64,000 nucleotides of DNA from the NCBI RefSeq assembly GCF_029318685.1, contig NZ_CP119677.1, forward strand, positions 1,302,001-1,366,000. Reading direction: 5' to 3'. Below are positions 36,017 to 44,574 of the stretch, piece after piece (position 1 is the first letter of the stretch; every line of letters starts with the position of its first letter). Source of the stretch: Ruminiclostridium papyrosolvens DSM 2782 (lineage in GTDB: Bacteria; Bacillota; Clostridia; Acetivibrionales; DSM-1351). The position numbers and the translations under genes are program-made. Under the pieces are notes generated by a model. It worked only from the letters and a program-made list of their open reading frames with translations, was not told where the DNA came from and ran no database searches.

Positions 36017-36169
36017 CAGAACATGTCATGAAGATATGGAATCGGGCAAGGAGCCTTAAAAAAATATTATGTTTGATGTTAGATATAAACTAGCTTAAAG
36101 CTAAAGTGAAAAGATGCCAAGAAGGTATGAAGTTATGCAGAAGCATATTCATTATTTCTTGGCTTTTTT
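36017..36169 (+). promoter_or_regulatory. Structured leader RNA 1 with terminator: candidate riboswitch
   Basis: The leader begins with a 6-bp stem CATGTC-ATGAA-GATATG (36022-36038), then GAAT and a small hairpin GGC-AAGGA-GCC (36045-36055). After a variable arm comes AGCTTAAAG, and then a terminator (36116-36169): GCCAAGAA pairs with TTCTTGGC, inner stems ATGAA/TTCAT and ATGC/GCAT, then T6. The leader at 57638 has the same parts in the same order, with compensatory changes in the first stem. Control by conditional termination is likely; the ligand is unknown. Confidence 0.72.
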
Positions 36170-36204
36170 GTGTGCAAAAATAAAAAATTTAAAGGGAGAG
36201 CAAA

Positions 36205-37803
36205 ATGAACTTTAGAAAGTTTGCAGCAGCATTAATTATTTGTGCCATTACTGTTACCGGGCTTTCAGCATGTGGTGGCAATAAAGAAACATCTTCAAGA
36301 GAAAATAGAATTAAAAATAGCGAAATAGTTGTAGCGATAGGTTCGGAGCCCGAGTCGGGGTTTGATTCCACTACGGGGGGGCATGGCTCGATAACAAAGG
36401 TGCTTTTTTCCACACTATTCAAAAGAGACAAGAAGCTAGGATGGGAAAACGATTTGGCTGCCGGATACAAAGTATCCGATGACAAGCTGACGTGGACGGT
36501 TACTCTCAGAGCTGCCAAGTTTACTGACGGAACTTCAGTAAAAGCTGAGGACGTTGTTTATACATATGAAACAGCTAAAAAAGCAGGTGCTGATATTGAT
36601 TTAACTATGATTGAAAGCATTAAGGAAGTTGATGCTAAGACGGTTGCCTTTAAATTAACCAGACCTTATTCACCTTTTCTTGAGAGGCTTGCTTACCTTG
36701 GAATAGTACCAAAACATGCACATGATGACAGCTTCAAGGACAATCCGGTTGGTTCGGGCCCATACAAGTTTCTACAATGGGATAAGGGACAACAGGTTAT
36801 TGTAGAAGCAAACGATAAGTATTACGGAGAAACTCCCAAAATCAAAAAGCTTACAATGGTGTTCATGGAAACAGATGCAGCTTTTGCAGCTGTCAAAAAT
36901 GGGGATGTGGATGCAGCACAAATAAATGGTACTTTGGCTAAACAAAACGTTGAGGGCACTCAAATAGTTGATATACCAAGCATTGAATGTTATGGAATTT
37001 GCTTTCCCATGATACCCAATGAGGGAAAGAAAGCAAAAGACGGTGCTGTAATGGGTAATAATGTTACCAGTGACATTTCTATCAGAAAAGCACTTAATAC
37101 TGCGGTTGACAGAGAAAAAATAGTAAAAGGCGTGTTGAACGGCTATGGCAGCGTTTCTACAACCGGACTTGAAAAGATGCCGTGGCTAAATGAGGAAACT
37201 GTGTTAACAGCTAAGGAATATGCCAATGTGGAGGCCGCAAAAAAAATACTGGCTGAAGGCGGTTGGTCAGACAGCGATAAGGATGGCATAGCAGAAAAAG
37301 ACGGAAAGAAAGCAGCCTTTGATTTACTTTATACTGATGGTGTATACAGACAGGAAATGGCCCTTGAGTTTGTCAATGTGGCAAAAGAAATAGGAATTCA
37401 AGTTAATTTAAAAAAGACCACATGGGATACTATTTTGCCTGACATCCATCAGCAAGCGGTATTCTATGGCTTCGGCTCAGGTGATCCGTCCGAATTGTAT
37501 AACCTCTATTACGGCGGAATTGCCGGAGGCTCAGTAGCCTGGGATAATTCCGGCTGCTATGACAATACAGTAGTTAATGAAAACATAGACAAGGCACTTG
37601 CTGCTAAAAATGAAGCAGAAGCTATTACATACTGGAAAGCACTGCAATATAAGGCTTCAGCTAAGGAAGATGCTCCTTATTGCTGGCTTGCAAATGCAAA
37701 CCACGTATATCTTGCTGCTAAAGGTTTTTCTTTTGGCAATCCAACAGTACAGCCTCATGGAGGAAGAATATTCGATAATGTAGCTGAGTGGTCATGGCAG
37801 TAA
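36205..37803 (+). CDS. Nickel/peptide-type ABC transporter substrate-binding lipoprotein (NikA-like)
   Basis: A 532-residue family 5 solute-binding lipoprotein (lipobox LSAC). EIVVAIGSEPESGFDSTTG, WTVTLRAAKFTDGTSVKAEDVVYTYE (in parts) and VGSGPYKF are typical of the NikA/DppA/OppA family. First of five genes with the order binding protein, two permeases, two ATPases. The family covers both peptides and nickel; nickel or another metal complex is favoured by the metal context, the neighbouring cbiMQO operon and the small His-rich protein at the end. Preceded by structured leader RNA 1. Confidence 0.85.
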   Translation: MNFRKFAAALIICAITVTGLSACGGNKETSSRENRIKNSEIVVAIGSEPESGFDSTTGGHGSITKVLFSTLFKRDKKLGWENDLAAGYKVSDDKLTWTVTLRAAKFTDGTSVKAEDVVYTYETAKKAGADIDLTMIESIKEVDAKTVAFKLTRPYSPFLERLAYLGIVPKHAHDDSFKDNPVGSGPYKFLQWDKGQQVIVEANDKYYGETPKIKKLTMVFMETDAAFAAVKNGDVDAAQINGTLAKQNVEGTQIVDIPSIECYGICFPMIPNEGKKAKDGAVMGNNVTSDISIRKALNTAVDREKIVKGVLNGYGSVSTTGLEKMPWLNEETVLTAKEYANVEAAKKILAEGGWSDSDKDGIAEKDGKKAAFDLLYTDGVYRQEMALEFVNVAKEIGIQVNLKKTTWDTILPDIHQQAVFYGFGSGDPSELYNLYYGGIAGGSVAWDNSGCYDNTVVNENIDKALAAKNEAEAITYWKALQYKASAKEDAPYCWLANANHVYLAAKGFSFGNPTVQPHGGRIFDNVAEWSWQ

Positions 37804-37841
37804 AGGTTATTTACTGACAGCTTGGACAGAGGAGGAGAAAA

Positions 37842-38834
37842 GTGGCAAAAAGTAATAGTATAGGAAGGTTCCTGACAAAAAAGATTATAAAATTCATTAC
37901 ACTTTTGGTAGCGGTTTGTCTGGTTACCTTTATACTTATGGAATTATCTCCCATAGATCCGGTTACAGCTTATGTTGGTGCAAGTACAAAAGTAGGAGCA
38001 GAGCAAAGAGCCTTGATAGCAGAGCATTGGGGGCTGAACAAGCCCCCTGTTGAACGCTTCTTGGCATGGTTTTCGTCAATACTTCAGGGGGACTGGGGAA
38101 CGTCTATGATTTATAGACGCCCTGTTCTTGAGGTGATAGGACAAAAGTTTTTGTCTTCACTTGCTCTAATGGGTATAGCTTGGATTTTATCAGGGGTTGT
38201 GGGTTTTGTTCTGGGAATAGTAGCAGGCGCAAATGAAGGAAAAACAATAGACAAGATTATTCATACCTATTGCTATATATTAATCTCAACGCCTACTTTC
38301 TGGCTGGGAATATTATTCGTTATGATATTTGCTGTCTCACTGGGATGGTTTCCTGTTGCATTAAGCGTTCCAATTGGAACTGTTGCAAAGAATGTAAGCT
38401 TAGCTGATAAAATCAGCCATATTATTTTACCTGCCCTTACACTCAGCCTGATAGGAATATCTAATATATGTATGCATACAAGACAGAAGGTTATAGAGAT
38501 ATTTACAACGGATTATGTATTATTTGCAAAAGCACGTGGTGAGAACAAGAAAAGTATCATATTCAATCATGTTGTAAAAAATGTTTCATTGCCTGCAATC
38601 ACTCTTCAATTTCTGTCTTTTAGCGAATTGTTCGGAGGAGCAATATTTGTTGAACAGGTGTTTTCTTATCCCGGACTTGGACGAGCCGTGGTTCAGGCTG
38701 GTTTGAAGGGTGATTTACCACTGCTTATGGGGATTGTTATTATCAGCCTGTTATTTGTGTATACAGGCAATACTATAGCAGATTTATTATACAGAGTAAT
38801 TGATCCTAGAATCCGGGAGGCGCAGAGGGGTTGA
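37842..38834 (+). CDS. ABC transporter permease, NikB/DppB-like
   Basis: A 330-residue inner-membrane permease with six helices. MELSPIDPVTAYVGAST, then FWLGILFVMIFAVSLGWFP and AKARGENKKSIIFNHVVKN (the EAA-type loop that contacts the ATPase) are typical of DppB/NikB. Starts with GTG after GGAGGAG. Overlaps the next permease gene. Confidence 0.9.
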   Translation: MAKSNSIGRFLTKKIIKFITLLVAVCLVTFILMELSPIDPVTAYVGASTKVGAEQRALIAEHWGLNKPPVERFLAWFSSILQGDWGTSMIYRRPVLEVIGQKFLSSLALMGIAWILSGVVGFVLGIVAGANEGKTIDKIIHTYCYILISTPTFWLGILFVMIFAVSLGWFPVALSVPIGTVAKNVSLADKISHIILPALTLSLIGISNICMHTRQKVIEIFTTDYVLFAKARGENKKSIIFNHVVKNVSLPAITLQFLSFSELFGGAIFVEQVFSYPGLGRAVVQAGLKGDLPLLMGIVIISLLFVYTGNTIADLLYRVIDPRIREAQRG

Positions 38835-39700
38835 TGGAAAGAACAGACAATATTGAAATTACAGATAAGTCGGCACGGTTAACATTTGGAGTAAGAGAAC
38901 GGATTATTGCATCCACAGCTGCTTTTGGAATACTCCTGGCAGTGGTGCTGATTGCAGGAAATCTGATAAATACAGACTCCCTGAGAGTAAATTTAGGAAA
39001 CATATTTGCTTCGCCAAATACGGAGCATCCTTTTGGTACTGACTGGGTAGGCAGAGATATGCTGCTTAGAACAGTAAAGGGATTAAGTTTGAGTATGAAA
39101 ATTGGTATGTTATGCTCTCTAAGCAGCGGATTTATTGCGTTGCTTCTGGGGGTAGCAGGACCAATGTTGGGCGGCAAAGTGGATTATGTCATCTCGTGGC
39201 TCATTGACTTAGTATTATCAGTACCTCATACATTAGTTGTAATATTGATTTCAATAGCTGTGGGTGGAGGACTAAAAGGTATTGTAATAGGAGTTACCCT
39301 TACACACTGGACTTCCCTGACCCGTGTAATCAGGGCGGAAGTAATGCAAATAAGGGAACTTGAATATACAAAGATTTCAAGACAATTTGGCAAAAGCAGT
39401 TTTTATATAGCCAAGGAACATATTTTGCCACACGTAATCCCACAGCTTGTGGTTGGAATTGTTTTGGTGTTTCCACATGCAATTTTACATGAAGCATCAA
39501 TAACCTTCTTAGGCTTCGGATTACCTCCCCATGAACCTGCAATAGGTGTCATACTGTCGGAATCAATGAAGTATCTGACCTCAGGAAAATGGTGGTTGGC
39601 GTTTTTTCCGGGACTTAGCTTGGTTTTGATATCCATGATGGTAGACTGCATAGGCAAGAATATAGAAAAGCTGATAAATCCAAAGACTGCGTACAAGTAG
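38834..39700 (+). CDS. ABC transporter permease, NikC/DppC-like
   Basis: A 288-residue permease: HPFGTDWVGRDMLLRTVKG is the NikC/DppC N-terminal signature, with WLIDLVLSVPHTLVVILISIA and an EAA-like loop around ISRQFGKSSFYIAKEHILPH. The ATG at 38834 overlaps the stop of the preceding gene. It pairs with the NikB-like permease to form the membrane channel. Confidence 0.9.
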   Translation: MERTDNIEITDKSARLTFGVRERIIASTAAFGILLAVVLIAGNLINTDSLRVNLGNIFASPNTEHPFGTDWVGRDMLLRTVKGLSLSMKIGMLCSLSSGFIALLLGVAGPMLGGKVDYVISWLIDLVLSVPHTLVVILISIAVGGGLKGIVIGVTLTHWTSLTRVIRAEVMQIRELEYTKISRQFGKSSFYIAKEHILPHVIPQLVVGIVLVFPHAILHEASITFLGFGLPPHEPAIGVILSESMKYLTSGKWWLAFFPGLSLVLISMMVDCIGKNIEKLINPKTAYK

Positions 39701-39709
39701 GAGAATGAA

Positions 39710-40645
39710 ATGGATAAAAAACCGATTTTGCAGGTAAGCAATCTGGGAGTGTCTTTTTCACAATATACAAAGGGACTTCGAAGACAAAATTTAAAGGTAA
39801 TAACTAATCTTGATATAGAATTGTACCAGGGCAAAATATTGGCAGTAGTCGGTTCCAGCGGTTCGGGGAAAAGCCTGCTGGCTCATGCCATACTTGATAT
39901 TTTGCCGGACAATGCCGTTACAGAAGGGGAAATAACCTATAAAGGCAAGCTTCTGACTAAAGAAGAACAGAAAAAGTTACGGGGTAAAGAAATAGTTCTC
40001 ATACCACAATCTGTAAACTACCTGGACCCATTACAGCAGGTAGGAAAACAGGTAGGTATATCTGTAGCGGATAAGAAAAAGAAAGATAGTATTGTTTCAA
40101 ATTTATTCAGTAAATATGGACTTGGAAAGAAAGTTGAAAGCTATTATCCTTTTCAATTATCGGGAGGAATGGTCAGAAAAGTGCTGCTGTCTACGGCACT
40201 GGCCTCTGATGCAAAAGTAATTATTGCAGATGAACCGACACCGGGGCTTGATGAAGAGGCATTAAGTGAAGTTCTAAAGGATTTCAGAGAGTTTGCTGAT
40301 AAGGGCTGTGCAATACTTATGATTACTCATGATATACAGGCAGCTCTTAAAATTGCAGACAGTATTGCAATTTTTTATGCAGGGACAACTCTGGAAGTTG
40401 CAAGCGTATCTGATTTTGACAGAACAGGAGAAAAGCTGAGACACCCCTACACAAAGGCATTGAACAGAGCGTTGCCAAATAATGAGTTTGTGCCGTTGGA
40501 AGGTTCTCAGCCCTTGCCCAACGAGCTTCCAAACTGCTGCCTTTTTTGGGACAGATGCCAGAAAAAAGGAGTAAGGTGCGGCGAAGAAAAACCGGATTTT
40601 CAGGAAATCCGAGGTGGAAAGGTAAGATGCTTTTATGCGACTTAG
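39710..40645 (+). CDS. ABC transporter ATP-binding protein, NikD/DppD-like
   Basis: A 311-residue ATPase with VGSSGSGKSLLAHAILD (Walker A), QLSGGMVRKVLLSTALA (signature, slightly altered from LSGGxxQR) and VIIADEPTPGLD (Walker B). The C-terminal CCLFWDRCQKKGVRC segment is the Cys-rich tail of the oligopeptide/nickel ATPase group, which may hold an Fe-S cluster. Overlaps the NikE-like gene by 11 bases. Confidence 0.9.
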   Translation: MDKKPILQVSNLGVSFSQYTKGLRRQNLKVITNLDIELYQGKILAVVGSSGSGKSLLAHAILDILPDNAVTEGEITYKGKLLTKEEQKKLRGKEIVLIPQSVNYLDPLQQVGKQVGISVADKKKKDSIVSNLFSKYGLGKKVESYYPFQLSGGMVRKVLLSTALASDAKVIIADEPTPGLDEEALSEVLKDFREFADKGCAILMITHDIQAALKIADSIAIFYAGTTLEVASVSDFDRTGEKLRHPYTKALNRALPNNEFVPLEGSQPLPNELPNCCLFWDRCQKKGVRCGEEKPDFQEIRGGKVRCFYAT

Positions 40646-41237
40646 AGCAGAGAAAATAAATTTTAAATATAACAAGGAAAAAAATATTCTAAAGGATGTT
40701 GATTTTTATGTTGAGAGTGGCGAAATCGTGGGCTTGGTAGCACCCAGCGGTTATGGAAAAACCACTCTTGCAAAAATTCTGGCAGGATATGAAAAGCCTC
40801 AAAGCGGAAAGGTTATATTGGAAGGCTGCCAACGCAAAAAAAGAGATTACAATCCTGTACAATTGATTTTCCAGCATCCTGAGAGAGCTGTAAATCCCTT
40901 GTGGAAAATGAGCAAAATCCTTAGTGAGTCAGGTGAACCCTCCAAAGAATTAATGGATGCTATGGGAATTAAAGAAGGATGGCTGAACAGATGGCCTACA
41001 GAATTATCCGGGGGAGAACTTCAAAGGTTCTGTGTACTTCGTGTATTAAATCAAAAGACCAAATTTATAATTGCCGATGAGATGACTACAATGCTCGATG
41101 CAATTACACAGGCACAGATATGGAGAATTGTTCTTAATTATGCCGGAGAAAATAATATTGGTGTAGTTGTTATAAGCCATGAACAAGCTTTAGTTGCCAA
41201 AACTTGTGAGAGAGTAATTGATTTAGGAAGGAGGTGA
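40635..41237 (+). CDS. ABC transporter ATP-binding protein, NikE/DppF-like
   Basis: A 200-residue ATPase, APSGYGKTTLAKIL as Walker A, LIFQHPERAVNPLW as Q loop, LSGGELQRFCVLRVL as signature and FIIADEMTTMLD as Walker B (EP replaced by EM). It lacks the long C-terminal part of typical OppF and is nearer NikE size. Second ATPase of the five-gene importer. Confidence 0.88.
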   Translation: MRLRAEKINFKYNKEKNILKDVDFYVESGEIVGLVAPSGYGKTTLAKILAGYEKPQSGKVILEGCQRKKRDYNPVQLIFQHPERAVNPLWKMSKILSESGEPSKELMDAMGIKEGWLNRWPTELSGGELQRFCVLRVLNQKTKFIIADEMTTMLDAITQAQIWRIVLNYAGENNIGVVVISHEQALVAKTCERVIDLGRR

Positions 41238-41243
41238 GCGCGT

Positions 41244-41405
41244 ATGTGCGGACCTAACAGCGACAGTTTGATAACTGAAATTGTTGTCGCAGCTGTCAGT
41301 AATGAGAAGTTCTTTGAAAGCATGACAACCGAAGAAAAAGTTAAGTCGGTAGCAGAATTGTATAAGTTGTTACAGCATGCAATTGAAGAGCATGAGCACC
41401 ATTAA
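41244..41405 (+). CDS. Small His/Cys protein after the Nik-like operon
   Basis: A 53-residue protein with ATG 41244 six bases after AAGGAGGTGAG. It starts MCGPNSDS and ends LLQHAIEEHEHH, so potential metal ligands lie at both ends of an otherwise helical protein. It follows the NikE-like gene by 6 bases and is probably cotranslated. I know no family for it; a metal-binding accessory or sensor role is inferred from composition and position. Confidence 0.7.
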   Translation: MCGPNSDSLITEIVVAAVSNEKFFESMTTEEKVKSVAELYKLLQHAIEEHEHH

Positions 41406-41432
41406 AAAAGTCGTAATGCCTATAAAATTTTA

Positions 41433-41462
41433 TTGACTTAAATTTTGGCGTTATGATATATT
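41433..41462 (+). promoter_or_regulatory. Promoter of the cbiM leader
   Basis: TTGACT, 18-base spacer, TATATT, lying within a long imperfect hairpin (CGTAATGCC at 41411 with GGCGTTATG at 41447) that could end the upstream operon. Confidence 0.6.
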
Positions 41463-41467
41463 AATCT

Positions 41468-41587
41468 AGTAAATAAAGTCATGAAGACTTTTGAATGATT
41501 AATATATTTGTGTTTTGTTATTATAAACCTTGGGATGAACCCAAAAAAGAAGCTAAAGAACTAGCTCTTTTTTGGGTTTAATTTTTT
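41468..41587 (+). promoter_or_regulatory. cbiM leader with two AUGAA hairpins and a switching terminator
   Basis: The first hairpin AAAGTC-ATGAA-GACTTT (41475-41491) has the same 6-bp stem and pentaloop as leaders 1 and 2. A second, TTGGG-ATGAA-CCCAA (41530-41544), uses CCCAA that is also needed by the terminator (41538-41587: AACCCAAAAAAGA/TCTTTTTTGGGTT, then T6). The two folds exclude each other, as expected of an attenuator. The GGC-AAGNA-GCC hairpin of leaders 1 and 2 is absent, so kinship is uncertain. Confidence 0.55.
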
Positions 41588-41622
41588 CGAAATTCACTGT
41601 TTATTGAAAGGGTGGTTTTACT

Positions 41623-42624
41623 ATGCATATTCCGGATAATTATTTAAGTCCGTCAACCTGTGCGGCTATGGGGGCAGCTATGGTTCCGGTGTGGACAATA
41701 GCAGTAAAGAAGGTGAAAGAGGAAGTATCAAAAGTAAAAATACCATTGTTGGGAATAGGAGCAGCTTTTTCATTTCTAATGATGATGTTTAATGTACCGC
41801 TCCCCGGAGGAACAACAGGTCATGCAGTAGGAGGAACCTTGATTGCCATACTGCTGGGACCATTTTCAGCCTGTATTTCGGTTACAGTCGCATTGCTTAT
41901 TCAGGCATTAATGTTTGGCGATGGAGGAATACTCGCCTTTGGTGCAAATTGTTTTAATATGGCCTTTGTGCTTCCATTTATCGGTTATTTTATTTATAAA
42001 TTCATTAAAGACAGGGTAAAGTCGGAAAAAGGCGAGTATATCGGAATTATACTTGCTTCATATTTTGGTATAAATATTGCGGCTTTATGTGCGGCAATAG
42101 AATTTGGCATACAGCCGGTATTATTCAAAAATCCGGCAGGTCAGCCTTTGTACAGCCCGTATGCTTTAGGAGTTTCAATACCTGCAATGACAATACCCCA
42201 TCTGCTGGTTGCCGGTATAGTGGAAGCCTTATTTACTGTTGTAATATTTGCATTCATTAAGAAGGTATCTCCCGGTACAATATATGAAGGAGCTAAAAAA
42301 AAGACAAAAGCTATTTATGGCTTGATAATTGCATTAATCTGCCTTACGCCCCTTGGACTTCTTGCTACGGGAACAGCTTGGGGTGAATGGGGTGCGGACG
42401 AAATAAAGGATGTATTAACCGGAGGAAAATCCCTTGGATTTGTACCTGAGGGAATGAAAAACGGGTTTAATTTTGAGTCAATTATGCCAGACTATACTAT
42501 AGGTGGGCTGCCTGAGATTGCCGGATATATTTTATCTGCTGTAGCAGGTGTTGCAATCTTGATTATTTTGTTTAAAATTATAGGTAGTATTAAGAAAAGC
42601 AAACCCGGGAGCAATAATGAATAA
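41623..42624 (+). CDS. CbiM/NikM-type ECF metal transporter with PDGLE-like C-terminus
   Basis: A 333-residue S component for Co2+ or Ni2+. The N-terminus MHIPDNYLSPSTC has the Met1-His2 metal-binding start of the family; six to seven helices follow (NVPLPGGTTGHAVGGTL is characteristic). The last 90 residues form a CbiN/PDGLE-like domain (extracellular segment, then a final helix), so CbiM and CbiN functions are fused as in NikMN. Co2+ versus Ni2+ cannot be settled from sequence. Next genes encode T and ATPase parts. Confidence 0.93.
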   Translation: MHIPDNYLSPSTCAAMGAAMVPVWTIAVKKVKEEVSKVKIPLLGIGAAFSFLMMMFNVPLPGGTTGHAVGGTLIAILLGPFSACISVTVALLIQALMFGDGGILAFGANCFNMAFVLPFIGYFIYKFIKDRVKSEKGEYIGIILASYFGINIAALCAAIEFGIQPVLFKNPAGQPLYSPYALGVSIPAMTIPHLLVAGIVEALFTVVIFAFIKKVSPGTIYEGAKKKTKAIYGLIIALICLTPLGLLATGTAWGEWGADEIKDVLTGGKSLGFVPEGMKNGFNFESIMPDYTIGGLPEIAGYILSAVAGVAILIILFKIIGSIKKSKPGSNNE

Positions 42625-43438
42625 TACACAGGACTTAGCAGGCGGAAATATGCCTGAATGGTTATTAACTGAAAATGTATATGTACCTAAATCTGATAAG
42701 GATACTTTTATAAACAAAAGTATCCTGTCTTTGTTGAGCCTGATTTCAAGAATCAGAAGTCAAGGGGGATATAATAAAGAAACGCTCAAAGTAAGTGCAG
42801 TTTTGAAAGTCGCATTAACTTTTTTTCTTATATTATTTTTATCACTATCACGCAGCTTCACATTTATAGTAATTGTAAACGTATATCTTCTGTCAGTATT
42901 AAGCATGATGAGGGCGGAAGATATTATTAAAATTCTGAAGGCTGGTTTTGTTGTTGCTGCATTTACATTTGTAATACTATTGCCGGCAGCTTTTTGGGGA
43001 AACTATTACAGCATAAAAATGATTACTCCCAAAGTTTTTGCAACAGTTATGGCTGTTAATATTATTTCACACTCAACGAAATGGAACAATATCACTAACG
43101 CACTGAAGGCTTTTTTCATACCGGACATATTTATACTGGTTTTGGATATAACAATAAAATATATTCTTCTTTTGGGAGAATTTTCACTGAATATGCTATA
43201 TGCGTTAAAACTCAGGTCAGTAGGTAAAAACAGCAGCAAATACACGGCATTATCGGGAATTGTGGGGATAATGTTCATTAAATCAAAAGAAATGTCCGAA
43301 GATATGTACAGTGCTATGGAGTGCAGGGGCTTCACCGGAGAATACAAGGTCAATAGAAGGTTTAAAATCACTTTTTATGATATTATATATATTGCAATTA
43401 ATACTATAATAGCTTTTCTATTTTTCTATATAAAATGA
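42617..43438 (+). CDS. CbiQ/NikQ-type energy-coupling transmembrane protein
   Basis: A 273-residue EcfT-family protein with about five helices and the coupling motif segments MECRGFTGEYK and LKLRSVG-like ALKLRSVGKNSS. It couples the ATPase to the CbiM-like component. Overlaps cbiM by 8 bases. Confidence 0.9.
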   Translation: MNNTQDLAGGNMPEWLLTENVYVPKSDKDTFINKSILSLLSLISRIRSQGGYNKETLKVSAVLKVALTFFLILFLSLSRSFTFIVIVNVYLLSVLSMMRAEDIIKILKAGFVVAAFTFVILLPAAFWGNYYSIKMITPKVFATVMAVNIISHSTKWNNITNALKAFFIPDIFILVLDITIKYILLLGEFSLNMLYALKLRSVGKNSSKYTALSGIVGIMFIKSKEMSEDMYSAMECRGFTGEYKVNRRFKITFYDIIYIAINTIIAFLFFYIK

Positions 43439-43488
43439 AATGTATAAATCAGTTTGGTATATATCCAGTAGCAGAGAGGTAAATTCTA

Positions 43489-44280
43489 ATGATTGAGTTA
43501 TCCAAGGTAACATATTCATATTCGGGTATCCCGGCATTAAATGATATAAGCTTAAATATAACAAAGGGTGAAGCAATAGCCTTGATGGGCCCCAACGGAA
43601 GCGGTAAATCCACTGTATTAAAGCTTATCAACGGTATAATATCTCCTAACAGAGGCAGTTACAGGTTCAATTCTGAAGAAATAACCCATAAAAAGCTTCA
43701 GGATGCAGAGTTTGCAAAAAGTTTTCACCAGAAAATTGGTTTTGTATTTCAGAACTCTGACACTCAGCTTTTTTGTGCAGATGTATATGATGAAATAGCC
43801 TTTGGCCCACGACAAATGGGCTTGAGCGAGAGTGAAACTGACAAAAGGGTCAATGATTGTCTGGATTTATTGAATATTCAGGATTTTAAGCACAGACCAC
43901 CATATCAATTAAGCGGAGGAGAAAAGCGAAAGGTTGCTGTTGCTTGTGTGCTGTCACTGAATCCGGAAGTACTTGTACTGGATGAACCCATGAACGGCCT
44001 TGACCCAAGAACTCAGAGATGGCTGGTAGAATTCCTTGTAAAGCTGAATAAAGCAGGCAAAACATTAATTACATCAACTCATAATCTTGAACTTGTACAG
44101 GAAATTTCGTCCAGAGCCATATTATTTGATGAAAATCATAAAATAGCGGCAGATATGCCAACCGCTGAACTTTTGGAGAATATTGATTTGTTAAAAAGTG
44201 TAAATCTTGTTGATGAATATTATCACAGTCACGACGGGAAAGACCACAGGCATTTCCATATTCATAATCACAGCTTATAA
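43489..44280 (+). CDS. CbiO/NikO-type ATPase with His-rich tail
   Basis: A 263-residue ATPase: GPNGSGKSTVLKLI, FVFQNSDTQLFCADVYDEIAFGP (in parts), LSGGEKRKVAVACVL and VLDEPMNGLD. The C-terminus YYHSHDGKDHRHFHIHNHS holds nine histidines, a likely nickel or cobalt binding tail not needed for ATPase function. Last gene of the cbiMQO unit; a terminator follows. Confidence 0.93.
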   Translation: MIELSKVTYSYSGIPALNDISLNITKGEAIALMGPNGSGKSTVLKLINGIISPNRGSYRFNSEEITHKKLQDAEFAKSFHQKIGFVFQNSDTQLFCADVYDEIAFGPRQMGLSESETDKRVNDCLDLLNIQDFKHRPPYQLSGGEKRKVAVACVLSLNPEVLVLDEPMNGLDPRTQRWLVEFLVKLNKAGKTLITSTHNLELVQEISSRAILFDENHKIAADMPTAELLENIDLLKSVNLVDEYYHSHDGKDHRHFHIHNHSL

Positions 44281-44307
44281 GGCTTGGCATATGGAAGTTA
44301 TTTAAAT

Positions 44308-44360
44308 AAAGAGGGTAAGCTATAGGTCGGCATAAATGACTTGAAGCTTAGGCTCTTTTT
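44308..44360 (+). terminator. Terminator after cbiMQO
   Basis: AAGAG...AAGC pairs with GCTT...CTCTT with matching internal loops, then six T. Confidence 0.75.
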
Positions 44361-44446
44361 TAATATCTTTTTGTAATAAGTACAATGCTAGGGTAAAATA
44401 CTTTTAGCAGATAGGATTTATTTTATGAGTTAAAGAAACAGCATGG

Positions 44447-44475
44447 CTGACAAATATATGAAACACAGGTATAAT
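44447..44475 (+). promoter_or_regulatory. Promoter of the methionine synthase operon
   Basis: CTGACA, 17-base spacer, TATAAT, about 100 bases before the first gene. The leader after it is AT-rich; I see no cobalamin, SAM or other known riboswitch in it. Confidence 0.6.
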
Positions 44476-44574
44476 TGAAATAAATAGTAAATAATCCTGT
44501 AATAAGATATTATTTGCTCAGTGGTAATTATAACAGGTAATAATTAAAATTTATCTAATGGAGTGGGCTGCAAA

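Noticed and set aside
36017-36169. Leader 1 as a cobalamin or NiCo riboswitch
   Set aside because: The B12-box segments found at 47803 are absent, and the NiCo class has a GG-rich four-way junction that I cannot fit here; NiCo elements also normally control exporters.
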